Notes under the pieces: generated by a model | Seen by the model: only the letters and a program-made list of their open reading frames with translations | Database searches by the model: none | What the model was told of the DNA's origin: nothing | Shown: one piece after another, positions 17,993 to 26,815 of the stretch | Position numbering within the stretch: the stretch's first letter is position 1 | Layout of the letters: each line of letters opens with the position of its first letter | Position numbers and translations under genes: made by a program | Source: Rhodoligotrophos sp. CJ14 | GTDB taxonomy: Bacteria > Pseudomonadota > Alphaproteobacteria > Rhizobiales > Im1 | Reading direction: 5' to 3' | NCBI RefSeq assembly: GCF_038811545.1 | Contig: NZ_CP133319.1 | Coordinates: forward strand, 4,228,001 to 4,292,000 | Length of the DNA: 64,000 bases

Positions 17993-18031
17993 TTGCTGGC
18001 TTTACTCTCGCCATGAAAAGCAGGGCGGCGT

Positions 18032-18496
18032 CTAATCCGCGCGCTCGAACCGCCGCACGATCCATTCCGCGATCAAGGCAGGCTTCTCCGTGCCTTCCCG
18101 CTCGATCGTAGCAGTCCATGTGAGCTGGACGCCTGGGGAAAGCTCCTGAACTTCCTTGAGCGTGAAACGGCCGCGGATCCTGCTGCCCGCCGGCACTGGA
18201 GCTGTGAAGCGCACCTTGTTGAGGCCGTAATTGAGCCCGAGCTCGCTTGCTTCGAACGCGATTGCCGATTCAAACAGTGGAACCAGCAGCCCGAGGGTCA
18301 GGAAGCCATGGGCGATGGTGCTGCCGAACGGCGACTGGGCTGCCCGCTCCTGATCCACATGGATCCACTGAAAATCATCCGTTGCCCGCGCGAAGAGATC
18401 GATCCTGTCTTGGCTCACTGTGAACCAGTCGCTGACGGCGACCTCTTCACCCACCAAGCTCCCAAAGGCTGCCAGTGCAATGATGCGCTGTTGCAT
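18032..18496 (-). CDS. MaoC-like (R)-specific enoyl-CoA hydratase
   Basis: Hot-dog-fold hydratase of 154 aa, the usual size of single-domain MaoC proteins. Start at 18496 has GGGGGAT upstream; a longer in-frame reading to 18706 adds 70 residues of non-conserved sequence and is rejected. The hydratase motif reads RATDDFQWIHVD, giving the catalytic Asp41 and His46, and the second conserved block is FGSTIAHGFLTL. It should hydrate trans-2-enoyl-CoA to (R)-3-hydroxyacyl-CoA in lipid metabolism. No PHA or beta-oxidation gene is adjacent. Confidence 0.9.
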   Translation of the reverse strand: MQQRIIALAAFGSLVGEEVAVSDWFTVSQDRIDLFARATDDFQWIHVDQERAAQSPFGSTIAHGFLTLGLLVPLFESAIAFEASELGLNYGLNKVRFTAPVPAGSRIRGRFTLKEVQELSPGVQLTWTATIEREGTEKPALIAEWIVRRFERAD

Positions 18497-18824
18497 TCCG
18501 ATCCCCCAATTCGCAGTCGTCCGCCGACTGCCTCGCCGTCCACCGCCCGCTTCACCCGCGAGGCTGGCCCAAAGGCGGGGTGCAACGCAAGGGTTAAGAA
18601 GGGGGCAGCGGGCTTGGATCATGTGCTGCCCGATCGGCAACGATTTTCCGCCGAGCCAATTTAGCTCAGATACAAGGCTGAAATCCTCTCCGGCGGCAGG
18701 CTGCACCTTTGTCGTGGCGACGAGATCTTGCGAATTCTGAAGCAGAAACGAGGTTAAATATTGGTGAAATATATCTGAAATTCTTCCGTTATTATAGAAG
18801 AACTCGTTTTCAGTGAGAGACGCT
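18497..18824. other. Divergent intergenic region without a gene
   Basis: This 328-base spacer separates the MaoC gene (-) from the glycosyltransferase gene (+). The left half is GC-rich and shows no family-like protein in any frame. The right part (about 18730-18810) is markedly AT-rich compared with the surroundings and holds TTCTTC (18781-18786) opposite GAAGAA (18797-18802). It should carry the glycosyltransferase promoter, but I cannot find hexamers at good spacing. Confidence 0.6.
18781..18802. promoter_or_regulatory. Inverted repeat TTCTTC-N10-GAAGAA
   Basis: A six-base dyad with a ten-base AT-rich spacer (CGTTATTATA), 22 bases before the glycosyltransferase start codon. The spacer contains TATTAT, which could be a -10 element, so the dyad could be an operator over the promoter. 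No regulator gene is adjacent. Confidence 0.3.
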
Positions 18825-19964
18825 ATGAGAATAGCTCAGATTTCTCCGCTCTGTGAGAGCGTACCGCCCTCGCTCTATGGTGGAACCGAGCGCATCGTCG
18901 CCCATCTCTGTGACGCGCTCGTAGAGCTTGGTCACGACGTGACGCTGTTTGCCTGCGCCGATTCTGTCACAAGGGCCCGACTGATTCCTGTGCGCGAAAG
19001 GCCGATCAGGCTTGATCCTTCGCCCCTCAAATCGGAGCTCGCGGCACATCTTTCGATGCTCGCGGAAGTGCGCGAGCGGGTGGAGGACTTTGGCATCCTC
19101 CATTTCCATATCGATCTCCTCCATATGCCCTGGTTTACCGATGTCGCGCAGCGGAGCCTGACCACTCTCCATGGCAGGCTTGACATGACCGATCTCGCGC
19201 GCGCCTATCGCCTGTGGCCGCATTATCCCTTGGTGTCGATCTCGGATCAGCAGCGCAAGCCTGTACCCTTCGCGAATTGGCTCGGCACGGTCCATCACGG
19301 CCTCTCGCCCAAGTCCTACACTTTCAATCCCAACCAGGGCGGATACTTGGCCTTCCTAGGCAGGCTCTCCCCGGAGAAGCGGCCCGACCGCGCGATCGCC
19401 ATTGCCAAAAAGTCAGGTATTCCTCTGAAGATAGCCGCAAAAATTGATGCTGCTGATAAGGAATACTTCGAAGCCTCGATACGCCCTCTGCTGGATCATC
19501 CACTTGTGGAGTTTATCGGCGAGATTGGCGATCATGAGAAATCCGACTTCTTGGGCAATGCGGCAGCGCTGCTCTTTCCGATTGACTGGCCCGAGCCCTT
19601 CGGCTTGGTGATGATCGAGGCGATGGCCTGCGGAACACCGGTGATCGCATTTCGGTGCGGCTCAGTTCCCGAGGTCGTGGACGATGAGGTCACCGGCTTC
19701 ATCGTTGAGACGGTCGATGATGCAGTCGCTGCAGTCGATCATCTCGATATCCTCGACCGGCGGCGCATACGTGCGATCTTCGAACGAAGATTCTCGGCAA
19801 CCGCCATGGCGAAGAATTATGTCGAGCTGTACCACCGCCTGCTGCAGGGCGACGCCGGCAGGACGCCATATGCGCCAGATCGCTTAGAGTCCGAGACGCA
19901 ATATACCGAGCTTGCCCGTGCCCGCCGGCATCGGCTGGAACCCCTGCGGGGCATGGGGACTTGA
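18825..19964 (+). CDS. Glycosyltransferase family 4
   Basis: GT-B-fold retaining glycosyltransferase (379 aa) starting at ATG 18825 after GAGAGA. The N-terminal domain begins MRIAQISPLCESVPPSLYGGTERIV, with the GGxE motif of the acceptor side. The C-terminal domain has the nucleotide-sugar region FLGRLSPEKRPDRAI and the E-x7-E block PEPFGLVMIEAMACGTPVI. It is soluble or peripheral. No polysaccharide cluster surrounds it, so it may glycosylate a lipid, glycogen-like polymer or small molecule. The end carries a short basic extension (ARARRHRLEPLR). Confidence 0.88.
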   Translation: MRIAQISPLCESVPPSLYGGTERIVAHLCDALVELGHDVTLFACADSVTRARLIPVRERPIRLDPSPLKSELAAHLSMLAEVRERVEDFGILHFHIDLLHMPWFTDVAQRSLTTLHGRLDMTDLARAYRLWPHYPLVSISDQQRKPVPFANWLGTVHHGLSPKSYTFNPNQGGYLAFLGRLSPEKRPDRAIAIAKKSGIPLKIAAKIDAADKEYFEASIRPLLDHPLVEFIGEIGDHEKSDFLGNAAALLFPIDWPEPFGLVMIEAMACGTPVIAFRCGSVPEVVDDEVTGFIVETVDDAVAAVDHLDILDRRRIRAIFERRFSATAMAKNYVELYHRLLQGDAGRTPYAPDRLESETQYTELARARRHRLEPLRGMGT

Positions 19965-20021
19965 CCTATATCCACCGCATCCAAGCGACGCGACCGGAAG
20001 CAGGATCTCTGGGAGAGACCG

Positions 20022-20489
20022 ATGCCTTTCGAACTCACGAGCCCCTCGATCGAGAATGGTCAACCCATCCCGGACAAGCACACGCGGGATGATGCAAATC
20101 TCTCGCCCCAGCTCGATTGGACGGATCCGCCGGAAGGGACGCAGAGCTATGTTCTGGTGATGGAAGACGTCGATGCGCCGGGGCGTACGTTCCGGCATTG
20201 GGGCATTTTCGAGATCCCGCGTGACCGTAGGCATCTGGCGCCGGGGCGAAGCTCGGGCGCACGCACCGAGGATCTGCCGCATGCGGTAAACGATTTCGGC
20301 AATCTCCACTATGACGGGCCGCAGCCGCCGCCAGGCGATCCGCCACACACCTACAGGCTCAGGCTTGCCGCCCTGCGTGTTCCCAATCTGCCCCTGGAGC
20401 CAAGGCCGTCGGCGGCTGAGATGTGGGATATGGCAAGGGGCTATATCCTGGCCGAAGCTGAGCTGACGGGCACATACGCTAAACCCTAA
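20022..20489 (+). CDS. YbhB/YbcL family PEBP-like protein
   Basis: A 155-aa member of the phosphatidylethanolamine-binding/Raf-kinase-inhibitor-like family, start supported by GGGAGAGA. The conserved ligand-pocket segments are present: LSPQLDWTDPPEGTQSYVLVMEDVDAPG, FRHWGIFEIP and GNLHYDGPQPPPGDPPHTYRL. No signal peptide is visible, so it is cytoplasmic like YbhB. The biochemical role of these proteins in bacteria is poorly known. It sits between two lipid- or sugar-modifying genes. Confidence 0.9.
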   Translation: MPFELTSPSIENGQPIPDKHTRDDANLSPQLDWTDPPEGTQSYVLVMEDVDAPGRTFRHWGIFEIPRDRRHLAPGRSSGARTEDLPHAVNDFGNLHYDGPQPPPGDPPHTYRLRLAALRVPNLPLEPRPSAAEMWDMARGYILAEAELTGTYAKP

Positions 20490-20591
20490 GGGCGCCGCTT
20501 GAAGCAGGAAAGATTGTCGCGACTGCAGGCTTGCGATATCAGCGGCGGGTCTCTCGCACAACCGAGCATGCCTCCCCATATCCGCCCCTAA

Positions 20592-21491
20592 ATGCAGCTC
20601 GATCTCGATAACCAGACCCGCTTCCGCCTGCAGCGCGCGCTTCTCCTCGTCAACCAGAGGGCGCGGCGCGGCTCGCGCCCGATTGATGGTGCGCGGGCTG
20701 TCTTCAGCGCCCATGGCTTCGAGCTGGTGGAGCCTCAAAACCCGGGCTTGACCTTGGCTGACCAGGTCCGTGCGGTAGGCGGCATCGATCTCGTCATCGT
20801 TGGGGGTGGTGACGGCTCGCTGAACGCGGTGGCACCCGCCCTCATTGAGCGCCGCTTGTCCCTTGGGATTCTACCGCTGGGAACGGCGAACGATCTCGCG
20901 CGCACGCTGAGCCTCCCGCTTGATCCCGCCGCCGCGGCCCGGGTGATCACGGCCGGCCACAGGCGCCGGCTTGATCTGGGCGAGGTGAATGGCCATCCCT
21001 TTTTCAATGTGGCGAGCGTTGGCTTCAGCGCCGATCTGGCGCGTGGGCTGACCGCCGAAGCAAAGCGTCGCTGGGGTGTGCTGGGTTATGCCATCGCCGC
21101 GCTCCGCATCCTGTCGCAGAGCCGGCCCTTCACCCTCTATATCGAGCATGATGGCCAGGTGGAGGAGGTGCGCACCATCCAGCTTTCCGTCGGCAATGGC
21201 CGCTTCTATGGCGGCGGCATGACCGTCGAGGTGAACGCCCAGCCTGATGATGGCAGGCTCGATGTCTATAGTCTCGAAGTGCCGCATTGGTGGCATCTGA
21301 TCGCGCTGATGCCCGCCCTGCGCCGCGGCACCCATGGTCGCTGGAAACATGTGCGCGCCTTCGGCACGACCGCGCTCAAACTGACCACGCGCCGGCCTCA
21401 TGACATCAATGCCGATGGCGAGCTGGTCTCCACCACCCCTGCCGAGTTCCGGATCATTCCGCAGGCGGTGGAGGTATTTGCACCTCGCTAG
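20592..21491 (+). CDS. Diacylglycerol/lipid kinase family protein (YegS-like)
   Basis: Lipid kinase of 299 aa. The DAGK catalytic motif GGGDGSLNAVAPAL is at about residues 75-88, preceded by LLVNQRARRGS at the N-terminus and followed by LGILPLGTANDLART, both family hallmarks. The C-terminal lobe contains VGNGRFYGGGM and ends with DINADGE. It would phosphorylate diacylglycerol, phosphatidylglycerol or a sphingoid base at the membrane. The ribosome-binding site is weak. The 115 bases after it lead to the SOS-boxed operon. Confidence 0.92.
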   Translation: MQLDLDNQTRFRLQRALLLVNQRARRGSRPIDGARAVFSAHGFELVEPQNPGLTLADQVRAVGGIDLVIVGGGDGSLNAVAPALIERRLSLGILPLGTANDLARTLSLPLDPAAAARVITAGHRRRLDLGEVNGHPFFNVASVGFSADLARGLTAEAKRRWGVLGYAIAALRILSQSRPFTLYIEHDGQVEEVRTIQLSVGNGRFYGGGMTVEVNAQPDDGRLDVYSLEVPHWWHLIALMPALRRGTHGRWKHVRAFGTTALKLTTRRPHDINADGELVSTTPAEFRIIPQAVEVFAPR

Positions 21492-21574
21492 ACCGTTTGG
21501 ACGTGGAGCTTGTTCGTTCTGCATCTCATTTATCAGTGCACGGCCCTTGCACGACGCCCCATGAGGAGTTATGT

Positions 21575-21589
21575 GAACAAAACAAGAAC
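21575..21589 (+). promoter_or_regulatory. Candidate LexA (SOS) box GAAC-N7-GAAC
   Basis: GAAC at 21575-21578, spacer AAAACAA, GAAC at 21586-21589; read on the other strand this is GTTC-N7-GTTC, the LexA site established in Rhizobium, Rhodobacter and other alphaproteobacteria. It ends 17 bases before the ATG of the radical SAM gene. A weak promoter can be drawn with TTGCAC (21547-21552) and TATGTG (21570-21575), which the box would overlap, as expected for repression. Both downstream genes are DNA-repair related, which supports the call. Confidence 0.7.
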
Positions 21590-21606
21590 AGTCCACGGAC
21601 TTGGCT

Positions 21607-22842
21607 ATGCCACGCACCCTTTTGCAGAAGCTGGAAATCCTGGCCGACGCCGCGAAATACGATGCCTCCTGTGTGTCTTCTGGAGGTGTTAAGCGTAACG
21701 CAGGCAAGGGGCTCGGGTCGGTAACGGGAGAAGGAATTTGTCACGCTTTCACCCCTGATGGCCGTTGCGTGTCTCTGCTGAAAATCCTCCTCACCAACTT
21801 CTGCAGATATGATTGCGTCTATTGTGTCAGCCGCCGCTCGAGCAACGTGCCGCGCGCGCGCTTCACGGTTGAGGAGGTGGTGGCCCTCACGCTCGATCTC
21901 TACCGGCGCAATTGCATCGAAGGCTTGTTCCTGTCCTCCGGCATCGCCCGTTCGGCCGACGAGACCATGGCCGATCTGGTCAGGGTGGCAAGAGTGCTGC
22001 GGGAAGAGCATGACTTCCATGGTTATATCCATCTGAAGACGATACCTGGCGCCGGCGCCGAACTTCTGGCTGAGGCCGGACGCCACGCCGATCGTCTGTC
22101 CATGAATGTCGAACTGCCCGCTGAAGCCTCTCTTGCAGAGCTCGCCCCGGAAAAATCGATCCGCGACATCAAGCGAGGCCTCGCCCGCACCCGAACCAAT
22201 ATTGAGGCTGCGGCAGAGAAATCCCTGACAGGAAGGACCAAGACCCAGCCCTATGCCCCTGCTGGCCAGAGCACTCAAATGGTGATTGGCGCTGATCAGT
22301 CATCGGACTTCGAGATCCTGCAGAAGAGCGCCGAGCTTTACGGGGCCTACGCGCTTCAGCGCGTCTATTATTCGGCCTTCAGCCCCACCGGCCATGTTTC
22401 ACAGCACCTGCCGCCAAAGCCTGTCCCGCTGATGCGGGAGCACCGGCTCTATCAGGCTGATTGGCTGCTGCGCTTCTATGGCTTTTCACTGGCAGAGCTC
22501 GAAAGCGCCTTGCCAGCCGGCATGCTCGATCTTTCCATAGACCCTAAGCTTGCCTGGGCGCTCGCCCACCGTGGCGGCTTCCCGGTGGATGTGAACAAGG
22601 CGAGCCGCGAAATGCTCCTGCGTGTGCCAGGGCTTGGGACCCGCGCGGTGGACCGTATCATCACGGCTCGCCGGCATGGGGCGCTGCGTCTTGCCGATCT
22701 CGGGCGCCTCACCAGCTCGGTTGCACGTATCAGGCCGTTCATAGTCACGCCCGACTGGCAGCCTAGCCGGCTCTTGGACGATGGACATCTGCGCCGGCGG
22801 CTCACGCGCAAGCCCGAGCAGTTGGCGTTGGCGCTGGGCTAA
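21607..22842 (+). CDS. Putative DNA modification/repair radical SAM protein
   Basis: Radical SAM enzyme (411 aa) of the family that co-occurs with UdgX. The [4Fe-4S]/SAM motif CxxxCxxC is Cys66, Cys70, Cys73 in NFCRYDCVYC. A GEGICHAFTPDGRC segment precedes it, and a helix-hairpin-helix-like DNA-binding element lies at about 328-355 (VDVNKASREMLLRVPGLG). The TTG six bases upstream is an alternative start; neither has a strong Shine-Dalgarno sequence. The downstream gene begins within its stop codon (TAATG). The reaction is unknown in the literature I know; a role in processing damaged or modified bases is inferred from the partner, the HhH and the SOS box. Confidence 0.9.
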   Translation: MPRTLLQKLEILADAAKYDASCVSSGGVKRNAGKGLGSVTGEGICHAFTPDGRCVSLLKILLTNFCRYDCVYCVSRRSSNVPRARFTVEEVVALTLDLYRRNCIEGLFLSSGIARSADETMADLVRVARVLREEHDFHGYIHLKTIPGAGAELLAEAGRHADRLSMNVELPAEASLAELAPEKSIRDIKRGLARTRTNIEAAAEKSLTGRTKTQPYAPAGQSTQMVIGADQSSDFEILQKSAELYGAYALQRVYYSAFSPTGHVSQHLPPKPVPLMREHRLYQADWLLRFYGFSLAELESALPAGMLDLSIDPKLAWALAHRGGFPVDVNKASREMLLRVPGLGTRAVDRIITARRHGALRLADLGRLTSSVARIRPFIVTPDWQPSRLLDDGHLRRRLTRKPEQLALALG

Positions 22843-24266
22843 TGATGCAGACGGTTTATCTTCCCGGGGATTGTAGCCAGGAGCAGTTCCGCGAGGTAGC
22901 CCGGCAATGCCTCGCCCAGGAGCTCTGCCCTGATCGGGTGCTCTTCGTGGAGGGGAAAACCGGGTCTCTGTTCGAGATGACGAACAGCGTGGAGGCTCCC
23001 AGGATCACCGTTCCTCGTCTCTATCAGGAGCTTTTGTCGAAAATCCTCTGCCACACCGCCGAAGATCGCTTTGCGCTCCTCTATCGCTTGCTTTGGCGGA
23101 TCGCCCATGGGGAACGACAGGTGCTGGAGCGCTTTTCAGACCCTGATGTCAGACAAGCCATGCTCTATGCCCGGGCGGTGCAGCGCGATGCCTATCGCAT
23201 GCGCGCCTTCGTGCGCTTCAGCGAGAAAGAGATTGATGACCGCACGCTGTTCGTTGCCTGGTTTGAACCGCAATTCCGCGTGCTGTCTTTATCCGCGCCC
23301 TTCTTCATCGACCGGTTCACCAATATGGACTGGCTGATTGCCACACCGCACGGCACCATGGCCTGGCGAGACGGTGAACTGAGCTTTGGCCCTCCCGGAC
23401 CCCGGCCGCGCGAGGATGGCGACCCAGTTTTGGACGAGCTGTGGACCACCTATTATCGGGTGACCTTCAACCCGGCCCGTCTCAGGGTAAAGGCCATGGT
23501 GGCGCAAATGCCCAAACGCCATTGGCCAACTTTGCCGGAGACAGCGCAAATGCCTGATCTCGTGCGTATGGCCAAGCCTCTGGCAGAGGCAATGGCTGCC
23601 CGACCGCCCGATACACCTCCCAAATTCGCCGACAGTCTGGCGCGGCGCCCTCAACCGAGCAGACCCGAACCGGGTGAACCGCTGGAAATCCTGCGCAGCC
23701 AGGCAGAGGCCTGCACCCTTTGTCCTCTTCACGGGCCCGCAACCCAGACGGTCTTCGGGGAGGGCCCGGCCAATGCCGAGATCATGTTCGTGGGCGAGCA
23801 GCCGGGTGACCAGGAGGATCTCGCGGGCAGGCCCTTCGTCGGACCGGCAGGTCAGGTCTTCAACCGCGCTTTGGCGGAGGTGGGGATCGATCGCAGCAGC
23901 GTCTATGTCACCAATGCCGTGAAGCATTTCAAGTTTGAGCCGCGGGGGAAGCGTCGGCTGCATAGCAAGCCGGCGGCGGCCGAAGTGCATGCTTGCCGCT
24001 TCTGGCTGGATCGGGAGCTTGCCCTTATTCAACCGAAGCTGATCGTGGCTTTGGGGGCAACCGCAGCGCTGGGGGTGATGGGCCGCGCAGTCGCGGTCAC
24101 AAAGGAGCGCGGGCGTATTCTTGAGATCGGCAGCCTGCGGGTTCTGGTGACGGTACACCCGTCATATCTGCTGCGGTTGCCAGATCCCGAACGGGCGAAG
24201 CTTGAATATGAGGCCTTCGTTCAAGACCTCCGCCTGGTCTCGTCCTGGTGCCAGAAAGCGGCGTGA
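22842..24266 (+). CDS. udgX: DUF4130 domain fused to UdgX uracil-DNA glycosylase/cross-linking protein
   Basis: A 474-aa two-domain protein. Residues 1 to about 255 form the DUF4130 domain (unknown function), and about 275-474 form a UDG-superfamily domain. The UDG part has motif 1 GEQPGDQED (318-326), Cys291 and Cys294 of the Fe-S site (CTLCPL), Cys385, the UdgX-specific loop KRRLH (370-374) and motif HPSYLLR near 439. In mycobacterial UdgX the histidine of the KRRIH loop forms a covalent bond to the AP site after uracil removal; His374 corresponds to it. It is coupled to the radical SAM gene, so both should be expressed together. It probably marks or repairs uracil in DNA under SOS conditions. 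Confidence 0.92.
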   Translation: MMQTVYLPGDCSQEQFREVARQCLAQELCPDRVLFVEGKTGSLFEMTNSVEAPRITVPRLYQELLSKILCHTAEDRFALLYRLLWRIAHGERQVLERFSDPDVRQAMLYARAVQRDAYRMRAFVRFSEKEIDDRTLFVAWFEPQFRVLSLSAPFFIDRFTNMDWLIATPHGTMAWRDGELSFGPPGPRPREDGDPVLDELWTTYYRVTFNPARLRVKAMVAQMPKRHWPTLPETAQMPDLVRMAKPLAEAMAARPPDTPPKFADSLARRPQPSRPEPGEPLEILRSQAEACTLCPLHGPATQTVFGEGPANAEIMFVGEQPGDQEDLAGRPFVGPAGQVFNRALAEVGIDRSSVYVTNAVKHFKFEPRGKRRLHSKPAAAEVHACRFWLDRELALIQPKLIVALGATAALGVMGRAVAVTKERGRILEIGSLRVLVTVHPSYLLRLPDPERAKLEYEAFVQDLRLVSSWCQKAA

Positions 24267-24296
24267 TCGGGGGTATGCGCCGTCGCCGCAACGCAG

Positions 24297-24638
24297 TTAC
24301 AGCCGCCGCCGTGGGTTATAGGGGCTTTCGGGATTGACATCGAGATCCACGTCCTCGACGCAGGTCTGCCTGGTGCGGTGACGTGACCCTGCATGCCAGG
24401 GCCCGTCCCGAAGCTGGATCTCGGTCACGTCAGCAAGATGGATACAGCGCCAGTCGCCCCCAGGCGGCAGCGTGGTTGTGCTCTCGCCGGCAAACTGATA
24501 GGCGAGCGCGCGCTCTTGGCCCCTGGTATGGCCCAGCACGATCGGGCAAAGCTCCCGCTTAAACCCCTTCGCTACGCAAACGACCTGCTTTCGCTCAGCC
24601 ATGGCCTTGGCAAACAGCTTGTAAGTGGAACTCGGCAT
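24297..24638 (-). CDS. Conserved hypothetical protein
   Basis: A 113-aa basic protein. It begins with a helix (KLFAKAMAERKQVVCVAKGF) followed by strand-like segments, and has conserved-looking patches YQFAGES, GDWRCIHLADVTEIQLRDGPWH and QTCVEDVDLDVN. The layout (helix, then residues resembling a substrate or ligand barrel with L-x2-I near the end) faintly recalls a WYL-type domain, but this is a weak impression. It converges on the UdgX gene with a 30-base gap. I do not recognise a function. Confidence 0.7.
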   Translation of the reverse strand: MPSSTYKLFAKAMAERKQVVCVAKGFKRELCPIVLGHTRGQERALAYQFAGESTTTLPPGGDWRCIHLADVTEIQLRDGPWHAGSRHRTRQTCVEDVDLDVNPESPYNPRRRL

Positions 24639-24715
24639 GGATCCATGTCCGTTGAAGCCTGATCCCAGGATATAAGGCTAAGCAGCGGTAGAGTTCCGGG
24701 GAATCAGGCATACGC

Positions 24716-25183
24716 CTATCCGCGATGCCCGGCAGCCTCCTCTCGCCCAGCGAGTTCCTCGCCCTGCCGCTCGAGAATTTTCGCAACCCGTTCGGCCGGA
24801 AATCCGGTGCGCAGCAAGGCGGGTCCCGTATTGGCAACCTCGCGATAATCGGCGATGAGCCCGTCTCTGAGCCGCATGATGGCGACCCCCTCGAACATCA
24901 CGCGCCGTCCCTGGGCTTCGAGAAAGGTGGAGATGTAGCTGAAGACATAGCGTGTATAGAGCATGCGCCCGTCAGTGACCGGATCATGCATGTCCCAGCG
25001 AAATTCCTTGGCGTCCCGGTGGAACCAGTCGTCGATCAGCTCGGCGATCCGGGCACGGCCCTGAAACGAGCCATAGAACGCATCATGATAGATCCCATCC
25101 TCGGTGAAGAGCTGCGCGAATGATCGTCCATCCCGCCGTTCGACCGCATCGGTGAAGGCGCTGAGCAAGGCATCAGGTGTCAT
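24716..25183 (-). CDS. SnoaL/NTF2-like nuclear transport factor 2 fold protein
   Basis: A 155-aa protein of the SnoaL-like cone fold: LLSAFTDAVERRDGRSFAQLFTEDGIYHDAFYG at the start, a GRARIAELIDDWFH helix and MFEGVAIMRLRDGLIADYREVANTGPAL at the end. The first 25 residues plus DGIYHD line the ligand pocket in relatives. These are usually small-molecule isomerases, hydrolases or ligand binders. GGGAGGAAGC precedes the start. It lies 84 bases downstream of selO on the same strand; a functional link is not shown. Confidence 0.85.
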   Translation of the reverse strand: MTPDALLSAFTDAVERRDGRSFAQLFTEDGIYHDAFYGSFQGRARIAELIDDWFHRDAKEFRWDMHDPVTDGRMLYTRYVFSYISTFLEAQGRRVMFEGVAIMRLRDGLIADYREVANTGPALLRTGFPAERVAKILERQGEELAGREEAAGHRG

Positions 25184-25267
25184 ATTGCTTCCTCCCGGGC
25201 AAACCCTTGTCCAGGAGAACGCGTGCCCTGTCAGCCGTCAATGGGAAGCGTGTTTGCGAGCATCCCG

Positions 25268-26740
25268 TCAGGTACCGCAGAATGTCTTGAGCACCCGCTG
25301 ATGCGGCTCGGGCGGGTTTGCGTACTGCGCAAATTCCGGCTGATCTTCGAAGGGCTTCGTCAGCACCTGGAGCAGCTCTTCGAACGGCGCGTAATCCTTG
25401 CGGTCGACCGCCGCCGCAAGCGCCGCCTCCACCCGATGATTGCGCGGAATGAACATGGGATTGACCGCCCGCATCGCCTTGCGGCGGGTCTCTGCATCCT
25501 GCGGCTCGGCAGCGAGGCGCTCTCGCCAGCGCTTGGCCCACTCATCGAAGACGGCGGGATCGGCAAACAGGGCTCGGGCGCGCTCATCCTGTGCCAGGTC
25601 GGCGGATGCATCGCTGAGCGCCCGGAAGGTCAGGGTGAAGTCGGCCCCGTTCTTCGCCATGGCTGTGAGCAGATCCTGGGCGAGCGTAAGGTCATCCTCC
25701 TGTGCGGTAAACAGGCCGAGCTTGCGCCGAAGCCCTGCCTCATAGGCGGATTTGAACTGCTCGGGATAGGCATCGATCGCCTCCTGTGCCATGGCCACCG
25801 CCTTGTCCTGATCATCGGAGAACAGGGGTAACAGGCACTCTGCCAGCCTCACCAGGTTCCAATGCACGATCTGCGGCTGGTTTCCGTAAGAATAGCGTCC
25901 GTGATAATCGATTGAGCTGAACACCGTTTCGGGGTCATAGGCGTCCATGAACGCACATGGGCCATAATCGATCGTCTCGCCAGCGATCGAGGTATTATCC
26001 GTATTCAACACCCCATGGATGAAGCCGACGAGCAGCCATTGCGGCACGAGTTCGGCCTGCGCCTTGACCACCGCATCGAGCAGCGCGCGATAGGGCTGTT
26101 CCGCCTCCGCTGCTTTCGGGTAGTGCCGCGCGATCACGTAATCCGCAAGCCTGCGCAGCCCCTCACCATCCCGGCGTACGGCGAAATATTGGAACGTGCC
26201 GATCCGCACATGGCTGGCCGCCACACGGGTGAGCACCGCGCCTGGCAGGAAGCGCTCGCGGATGACGGTTTCCCCCGTGGTGACTGCCGCGAGTGAGCGC
26301 GTTGTGGGAATGCCGAATGCGGCCATGGCTTCGCTGATCAGATATTCGCGCAAAACCGGCCCCAAGGCTGCCCGGCCATCCCCTCGCCGCGAGAAGGGCG
26401 TGGGCCCGGAGCCCTTGAGCTGGATGTCGCGGCGCACGCCATCGCGGGCCACGACCTCGCCGAGAAGGATCGCGCGGCCATCACCGAGTTGTGGCACGAA
26501 CTGCCCGAACTGATGCCCCGCATAGGCCATGGCGATCGGCTCGGATCCGCTTGGAATGCGATTTCCTGCCAGCACCTCGACCCCTTCTGGGCTGCTCAGC
26601 CAATCCGGATCGAGGTTGAGCTGGCGGGCAAGTTCGCGATTCAGCCGCACGAGTTTGGGTGCGGTGACCGGCGTGGGTGCCACGCGGGCATAGAAGTGAT
26701 CCGGCAGGCGTGCATAGCTGTTATCGAAATTGAAGGTCAC
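25268..26740 (-). CDS. selO: SelO/YdiU protein adenylyltransferase (AMPylase)
   Basis: Pseudokinase-fold AMPylase of 490 aa, the normal bacterial length. Recognisable blocks are FYARVAPTPVTAPKLVRLN, MAYAGHQFGQFVPQLGDGRAILLGE, DIQLKGSGPTPFSRRGDGRAALGPVLREYLISEAM, and the active-site segment GFIHGVLNTDNTSIAGETIDYGPCAFMDAYD. The C-terminus ends VLKTFCGT, matching the conserved terminal cysteine region. SelO transfers AMP to protein hydroxyls and protects against oxidative stress in E. coli. A match to the EcfG stress-promoter consensus lies 76 bases upstream of the start. Confidence 0.95.
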   Translation of the reverse strand: MTFNFDNSYARLPDHFYARVAPTPVTAPKLVRLNRELARQLNLDPDWLSSPEGVEVLAGNRIPSGSEPIAMAYAGHQFGQFVPQLGDGRAILLGEVVARDGVRRDIQLKGSGPTPFSRRGDGRAALGPVLREYLISEAMAAFGIPTTRSLAAVTTGETVIRERFLPGAVLTRVAASHVRIGTFQYFAVRRDGEGLRRLADYVIARHYPKAAEAEQPYRALLDAVVKAQAELVPQWLLVGFIHGVLNTDNTSIAGETIDYGPCAFMDAYDPETVFSSIDYHGRYSYGNQPQIVHWNLVRLAECLLPLFSDDQDKAVAMAQEAIDAYPEQFKSAYEAGLRRKLGLFTAQEDDLTLAQDLLTAMAKNGADFTLTFRALSDASADLAQDERARALFADPAVFDEWAKRWRERLAAEPQDAETRRKAMRAVNPMFIPRNHRVEAALAAAVDRKDYAPFEELLQVLTKPFEDQPEFAQYANPPEPHQRVLKTFCGT

Positions 26741-26815
26741 GGGCTCTCGCAGATATCATCCAAAAGGGTCAGCCCGATCGGCCATGCCGCCGATGGGCGC
26801 AAGGGCTGCCAGCGG

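Noticed and set aside
18497-18706. N-terminal extension of the MaoC protein by 70 residues
   Set aside because: The extra segment is low-complexity and basic, and the start at 18496 has a good ribosome-binding site and family length.
21510-21525. GTTC near 21510 as a first half of another SOS box
   Set aside because: No second GTTC seven bases on; the base pattern does not fit.
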